DNA of 64,000 nucleotides from Roseiarcus sp963822215 (GTDB lineage Bacteria; Pseudomonadota; Alphaproteobacteria; Rhizobiales; Beijerinckiaceae): contig CAWGGX010000006.1 of NCBI GenBank assembly GCA_963822215.1, positions 186,001-250,000 of the forward strand, in the 5' to 3' direction. Both the position numbers and the translations under genes were made by a program. The notes beneath the pieces were generated by a model. It was not told the DNA's origin, did not search any database, and saw only the letters and a list, made by a program, of their open reading frames with translations. Numbering within the stretch: position 1 is the first letter of the stretch; each line of letters starts with the position of its first letter. Below, one piece after another: positions 59,751-64,000 of this stretch.

Positions 59751-61159
59751 CGGTCTCCGGCAAGCGCGGCGAGTTCCCCGGGCAGCGCATAGGCCCATTG
59801 CGTCACCGTGCCCGCGCCAAGGCAGACGACGATGTCGCCGGGCGCGGCGAGCTCGCGGACCATCGGCGCCAGCTCGGAGGGCGATGGCAGAACGAGCGCG
59901 TGGCGGTGGCCGTGCGCAGCGATGGCGGCGGCGAGGTGGATCTTGTCCGCGCCCTCGATCGGCGTCTCGCCCGCCGGATAGACGTCGGCGACGATGACGC
60001 TGTCGGCGTCGTTGAAGCAGGTGGCGAAGGCGTCGAACAGCGAGGCGAGGCGCGAGTAGCGGTGCGGCTGCACAACGGCGATCACCTTGCCGGTCGTCGC
60101 GCCGCGCGCGGCCTTGAGCACCGCGGCGATCTCGACCGGGTGGTGGCCGTAGTCGTCATAGACGGCGACGCCGTTCCAGTCGCCGGTGCGGGTGAAGCGG
60201 CGCTTGACCCCGCCGAAGGCGCCGATCGCCTTGCGGATGACGTCGACCGGGGCGCCGAGTTGATGGGCGACCGCAATCGCCGCGGTGGCGTTGAGGGCGT
60301 TGTGGCGCCCCGGCATCGGCAAAGCGAGATCGTCGATATAGGTCGCGCGCCCCGTCGCGCGCTCGCGAATGAGGACGGCGAAGCGGGTGACGCCGCCGCT
60401 TGTCTCGACATCGAGCAGGCGGATGTCGGCCTGCGGGTTCTCGCCGTAGGTGAACACCCGCCGGTCCTCGATCTTGCCGACCAGCTCCTGCACGGTCGGA
60501 TGGTCGAGGCACATGACGGCGAAGCCGTAGAACGGCAGGTTCTCGATGAGGGCCAGAAAGGCGTCCTTGATCGCCTCGAAGGTCTTGAAGTGGTCAAGGT
60601 GCTCGGGGTCGATGTTGGTGACGATCGCCACGTCCGCCGGGAGCTTCAGGAAGGTGCCGTCGCTCTCGTCCGCCTCGACCACCATCCAGTCGCCAGCGCC
60701 GAGGCGGGCGTTGGTTCCGTAGGCGTTGATGATGCCGCCGTTGATCACGGTCGGATCGAGCCCCGCTGCGTCGAGCAGCGTCGCCACCAGCGAGGTCGTC
60801 GTCGTCTTGCCGTGGGTGCCCGCGACCGCGACGCAGCTTTTCAGCCGCATGAGCTCGGCCAGCATCTCGGCGCGGCGGACGACCGGGATTCGCTTGGCGC
60901 GCGCCGCGGCAAGCTCGGGATTGTCGCGCTTGATCGCGGTCGAGACGACCACGACAGCGGCGTCGCCGAGATTGGCCGCGTCGTGGCCGACGAACACCTT
61001 GGCGCCGTGCTCGCGCAGGCGTTTGACGTTGGCGTTGTCTGCGGCGTCCGAGCCCTGGACAGTGTGGCCGAGATTGATCAGCACCTCGGCGATCCCCGAC
61101 ATGCCGATGCCGCCGATGCCGACGAAATGAATGGGGCCGATCTTTTCCGGCAGTTTCAT
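59747..61159 (-). CDS. murC: UDP-N-acetylmuramate-L-alanine ligase
   Basis: A 470-residue Mur ligase that adds L-alanine to UDP-MurNAc. The N-terminal Rossmann motif FVGIGGIGMSGIAEVL (about 12-27), ATP loop AVAGTHGKTTTTS (about 111-123) and VYDDYGHHPVEI (about 335) are present. ATG 61159 has a GGAGGC-type ribosome binding site. Upstream, murG and ftsW would be expected but are not found in the next 2.8 kb. Confidence 0.95.
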   Translation of the reverse strand: MKLPEKIGPIHFVGIGGIGMSGIAEVLINLGHTVQGSDAADNANVKRLREHGAKVFVGHDAANLGDAAVVVVSTAIKRDNPELAAARAKRIPVVRRAEMLAELMRLKSCVAVAGTHGKTTTTSLVATLLDAAGLDPTVINGGIINAYGTNARLGAGDWMVVEADESDGTFLKLPADVAIVTNIDPEHLDHFKTFEAIKDAFLALIENLPFYGFAVMCLDHPTVQELVGKIEDRRVFTYGENPQADIRLLDVETSGGVTRFAVLIRERATGRATYIDDLALPMPGRHNALNATAAIAVAHQLGAPVDVIRKAIGAFGGVKRRFTRTGDWNGVAVYDDYGHHPVEIAAVLKAARGATTGKVIAVVQPHRYSRLASLFDAFATCFNDADSVIVADVYPAGETPIEGADKIHLAAAIAAHGHRHALVLPSPSELAPMVRELAAPGDIVVCLGAGTVTQWAYALPGELAALAGDR

Positions 61160-61524
61160 GTTTTCGCGCCTCCGGCCGGAGCGGCGGAACGCCCCGACTC
61201 ATGGGGCGCAGGACATAGGCCAAGTCAGACGATTTGGGAATTGCGAGACAGAGCGAAGAACGCTCCGAAGCCTCAGCGCCTGCCGGCCGGGCAAGGCGAT
61301 CGGGTTGTCTGCGCCCAAAATCGGCCCGAAGCGCGCGTCCGGTTCGGTCCTCGGCGCCGAAGGAATGTGCAAAGAGCACTCGCTCTCCGAGGGCGCCGAA
61401 GACTTGCTTTCACCTCTCTCGAGCGCGGGCGAGATCGCGCCCAGCGGGCTCACGGGAGTGTTCGCCGTCAACAGTTCGTATGATTCCGCCTGAGAAGCGC
61501 CAAGGTCCTCCACGCCGCCCGGCG
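61160..61524. other. Gap upstream of murC at the break of the murein cluster
   Basis: About 365 bases with no gene, no murG remnant and no transposon end that I recognise. Open frames on both strands are Arg/Ser-rich and lack homology. The murC promoter must lie here, as no upstream murein gene on the strand can supply it. Confidence 0.4.
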
Positions 61525-62313
61525 TTACAGATATTCCATATTGCCGTCGACGCTGATGGCCTGGCCGGTGATATTGGCGGCTGCGGGCGAGCACAGGAAC
61601 AACGCGACGGCCGCGATATCCGTCGTCGTCACCATTCGTCTCAGGGACACCTTCTGGAGATAGGTCTTCTTCATGTCATCGAAGCTCACGCCGAGAGCGT
61701 CGGCGCGCGCCTGGATCACCCGATCGATGCGCGGTCCCGCTACGAGCCCGGGCAGCAAGGCGTTCACCCGAATGGCGTCGGGCCCAAGCTCGATCGCCAG
61801 GGATTTCATCATGCCGACGATCGCCCATTTTGTCGACGCATAGGGCGTCCTGAAGGGATAGCCGAGGCGCCCGGCGACCGACGACATCGCAATAATGCTC
61901 GCGTTAGGGGAGGCTTTCAGGATCGGAACCGCCTGATGGAGGAAGTAAAACTGGCTGTTCAGGTTCGTTGCGACCGTGCGGTCCCAATCCTGGGGCTCGA
62001 TCTCCTCGACCCGGGCCGTCGGGCCGGCGATCCCGGCGTTATTGACAAGAACGTCTAGTCCGCCCAGCGCCTCGGCTGAGGTCCGAACGACGCGCTCGGC
62101 GTCCTGGCTTTTCGAGACGTCGGCGACGACCGCATGAACGCCCGGAATCTCTTTGCGGATCGCCTCCACTGCGGAGGGGTCGACGTCGCAGAGCGAGACG
62201 CGCGCGTCAACTTCGTTAAACGCCTTGGCGATCGCGGCGCCGATCCCGGCCGCCCCACCCGTAGCCAGCACTCTGAGGCCGGGCGAGGGCTTGAGGAGGG
62301 CGAAAGTGTTCAT
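61525..62313 (-). CDS. Short-chain dehydrogenase/reductase (SDR)
   Basis: A 262-residue classical SDR: ATGGAAGIGAAIAKAF (about residue 17), NNAGIAG, catalytic Ser in IAMSSVAG (about 144), and YASTKWAI (about 158) with Tyr and Lys. ATG 62313 has GGAAGGAACG upstream. It is likely in one operon with the MFS carrier and the beta-keto acid cleavage enzyme; an SDR that oxidises a 3-hydroxy acid would supply the substrate of that enzyme (inference). Confidence 0.9.
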   Translation of the reverse strand: MNTFALLKPSPGLRVLATGGAAGIGAAIAKAFNEVDARVSLCDVDPSAVEAIRKEIPGVHAVVADVSKSQDAERVVRTSAEALGGLDVLVNNAGIAGPTARVEEIEPQDWDRTVATNLNSQFYFLHQAVPILKASPNASIIAMSSVAGRLGYPFRTPYASTKWAIVGMMKSLAIELGPDAIRVNALLPGLVAGPRIDRVIQARADALGVSFDDMKKTYLQKVSLRRMVTTTDIAAVALFLCSPAAANITGQAISVDGNMEYL

Positions 62314-62379
62314 GTCCGTTCCTTCCTTGCTTCTTTGACGGCGCTCAGACCCGGCGCCGCCAAAGCCGCCACACAATCG

Positions 62380-63720
62380 CTACGCAGTCTTTTCGAAGCC
62401 TCGCCGAGGCGCGGGAAGCTCATCCGCATCCGTATTGAACGACCGAGCCAGGAGCGGGATGAGCGCCAAGCCGATCAACGCGGTCAGCAGGATGACGGCG
62501 AAAGCCGAGAGGCTCGTGCCGGTGGACTGCTCCACAAGGCCGAAGATGTACGGGCCAGCAAAACCGCCGAGCAACCCGAGCGTGTTGATCATGGCGAGGC
62601 CGGAGGCGGCTTCAATGCCGTGTAGACGCTTCATCGACACCGCCCAGTAGATCGGCAGAATGCCGCCGGCGAAGAAGGCGTTCAAAACAAAGAGCGTGAT
62701 TCGCAGGGTCGTCAATGGGGTAAGCATGAACAAGCCCGCGGTGATCGCATCGCCTGCGGTCAGGACCGCCAGGAAGATGAAGTCGTTGGTGACGTGACGA
62801 TGGATTCGCGGCAGCACCAGGATGCCGATGAGGAATCCCAGCCCGACCGAAGCCGAGAGCAGCCCGATGAAAATCGTGTTCGTGACGTGCATTGACTGCA
62901 CCATCGCCGGAGCGAAGAAATACAGGCCGACGAACCCTACCTGGTTGAAGAAATAAATCAGCCCCATGACCAGCGTCGTCGGCCGCATCAGCGCCGTCAG
63001 CCACGCGCCCTTGACATGGTTTGGGCTCGCGCCGCCGGCCGCATAGCTTTCGAGAGCGTCGGCTTCGGCGGGGGTCAGCCAGGAAGTGCCTTTCGGGCGA
63101 TCAGGGAACACGAAGTAGAGAATCACGCCGAACACGACGGTCGGGAGACCTTCGATCAGGAACAGCCACTGCCAACCGGCCAGCCCCAGGAGCCCGTCGA
63201 GCTGCAACAAAGCGCCGCCCAGAGAGTTGCCGACGATCAGCCCCAATGAGGGCGCCGTGTAGATCCATCCGACTGCGACGGACCGATCCTTTTGGGCGAA
63301 CCAAAGCGTCGTCACATACATCATCAGGGGAAACAGTCCGGCTTCCGCGATCCCCAAGAGGACTCGAAGCGCGATGAAGGACCCGCCGCCTTGCACGAAC
63401 ATCATCGCCGCCGACAAGGCGCCCCAGGTCACGGCGATCCGGGCGAGCCACTTGCGGGGACCGACGCGATACATCATGAGGTTGCTTGGCACTTCGAGGA
63501 GCGCGTATCCCCAGAAGAAGACTCCGGCGCCAAAGCCATAGACCTCGGGGCCGATTCCAAATTGATGCTGCAGCGCGGACTTGGCCATGCCCACGTTCGT
63601 CCGGTCGATGAACGACAGGAAGTATATTAGGCACATCAGCGGCAGCAGGCGCTGCATCGCCTTGAGGGTGGCGAGACGGTGCGCCTCGTCCTTTCCCGTT
63701 TGAAGACTGTCCATACTCAT
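62380..63720 (-). CDS. MFS carrier, anion:cation symporter (ACS) family
   Basis: A 446-residue twelve-segment MFS protein. The N-terminal signature FIDRTNVGMAKSAL (about 37-50) and LRVLLGIAEAGLFP (about 117) are typical of the ACS family, which moves small organic acids such as phthalate, tartrate or hydroxy acids together with protons. ATG 63720 follows GGAGGAAGAAATC. The gene lies 66 bases before the SDR. The substrate cannot be told. Confidence 0.9.
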   Translation of the reverse strand: MSMDSLQTGKDEAHRLATLKAMQRLLPLMCLIYFLSFIDRTNVGMAKSALQHQFGIGPEVYGFGAGVFFWGYALLEVPSNLMMYRVGPRKWLARIAVTWGALSAAMMFVQGGGSFIALRVLLGIAEAGLFPLMMYVTTLWFAQKDRSVAVGWIYTAPSLGLIVGNSLGGALLQLDGLLGLAGWQWLFLIEGLPTVVFGVILYFVFPDRPKGTSWLTPAEADALESYAAGGASPNHVKGAWLTALMRPTTLVMGLIYFFNQVGFVGLYFFAPAMVQSMHVTNTIFIGLLSASVGLGFLIGILVLPRIHRHVTNDFIFLAVLTAGDAITAGLFMLTPLTTLRITLFVLNAFFAGGILPIYWAVSMKRLHGIEAASGLAMINTLGLLGGFAGPYIFGLVEQSTGTSLSAFAVILLTALIGLALIPLLARSFNTDADELPAPRRGFEKTA

Positions 63721-63810
63721 GATTTCTTCCTCCCTGTCGACCAGCAGTTTCACAAATATCCCGAGAACGGGTTTCCGCGAATTTGCTAAATTGTCGCAGT
63801 CTGTTGCTGT

Positions 63811-64000
63811 TTAGAAGTTGACTTTGCTTGACACTTTCAGCTCAAGCATCTCCCGAGCCTCGTCAGGCGTGGCGATCTCAAGGGAGAGTTCTTCGAGAAT
63901 CCTGCGTATCTTTCTGACCTGTTCGGCGTTCGTCTTCGCCTTCACACCCTTTTCCAGGTATATGCTGTCCTCCAGTCCAACCCGGACATGGCCGCCCATG
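63811..64000 (-). CDS. Beta-keto acid cleavage enzyme (BKACE/DUF849), C-terminal end
   Basis: The frame is open to the window edge, so only the last 63 or so codons are visible. GGHVRVGLEDSIYLEKG and TPDEAREMLELK match the end of the BKACE family, TIM-barrel zinc enzymes that split beta-keto acids with acetyl-CoA, as in lysine fermentation and 3-dehydrocarnitine degradation. The stop TAA is at 63811-63813. It probably starts the operon with the MFS carrier and the SDR. The gap 63721-63810 shows no gene. Confidence 0.85.
   Translation of the reverse strand, partial: MGGHVRVGLEDSIYLEKGVKAKTNAEQVRKIRRILEELSLEIATPDEAREMLELKVSSKVNF

Noticed and set aside
61160..61524. A murG remnant upstream of murC
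   Set aside because: No frame on the minus strand resembles the MurG C-terminus; the stretch is non-coding.

Overview
The window is GC-rich and carries the cell-division and murein block, the UPF0262/DUF2948 genes beside hisD and murA, and a two-enzyme murein start arrangement that together point to an alphaproteobacterium of the order Hyphomicrobiales (Rhizobiales). A Beijerinckiaceae- or Methylocystaceae-like genome is a guess only. No rRNA, tRNA, CRISPR array or prophage was recognised.

Layout. (a) 1-5.4 kb: end of an AraC/XylR-type regulator, a Gfo/Idh/MocA oxidoreductase and a ribose-type sugar ABC transporter. (b) 5.4-6.07 kb: a gene-free stretch with several nested perfect stems. (c) 6.1-18.0 kb: a co-directional, tightly overlapping run that reads as a cyanuric acid/ureide catabolic operon: BMP-type ABC transporter (one permease frameshifted), formamidase-like AmiF, biuret hydrolase-like enzyme, cyanuric acid hydrolase, a remnant of a second biuret hydrolase-like gene, AtzG, AtzE, an MTHFS-fold protein, AtzH and an amidohydrolase. 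AtzF (allophanate hydrolase) is not in the window. (d) 18.2-30.3 kb: FAH-family enzyme, TetR regulator, metallo-beta-lactamase-fold protein and a branched-chain-amino-acid-type (Liv) transporter whose binding protein has an in-frame amber codon; then an acyl-CoA ligase, a saccharopine-dehydrogenase-like protein, an SDR and a second TetR regulator behind a 36-bp palindrome. (e) 30.3-44.1 kb: a mobile and decaying zone: a duplicated oxygenase gene fragment, an IS110 transposase, a large cyclase/AAA/TPR protein, and an oleate hydratase gene split by a 4.66-kb IS91-like element, which is itself split by an antisense 2.03-kb group II intron; then an intact 2OG-Fe(II) oxygenase and two small repeat elements. 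(f) 44.3-61.2 kb, minus strand: core genes (methyltransferase, UPF0262, hisD, DUF2948, murA, a small protein, recN, bamD, lpxC, ftsZ, ftsA, ftsQ, ddl, a frameshifted murB, a glutamine amidotransferase, murC). The normal neighbour murG is missing upstream of murC. (g) 61.5-64 kb: SDR, MFS carrier and the end of a beta-keto acid cleavage enzyme.

How the genes work together. In region c the transporter would import a nitrogen-rich heterocycle or ureide, the amidohydrolase could deaminate it, cyanuric acid hydrolase opens the ring, and carboxybiuret is handled either through biuret hydrolase or through AtzEG and AtzH, both ending at allophanate. Region f makes the lipid II precursor enzymes, the early divisome and lipid A. 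Three otherwise intact genes carry a single-base lesion (permease 8356-9274, binding protein 21171-22436, murB 58092-59049). Because one of them is the essential murB, some of these may be sequencing errors, and raw reads should settle this before any is called a pseudogene.
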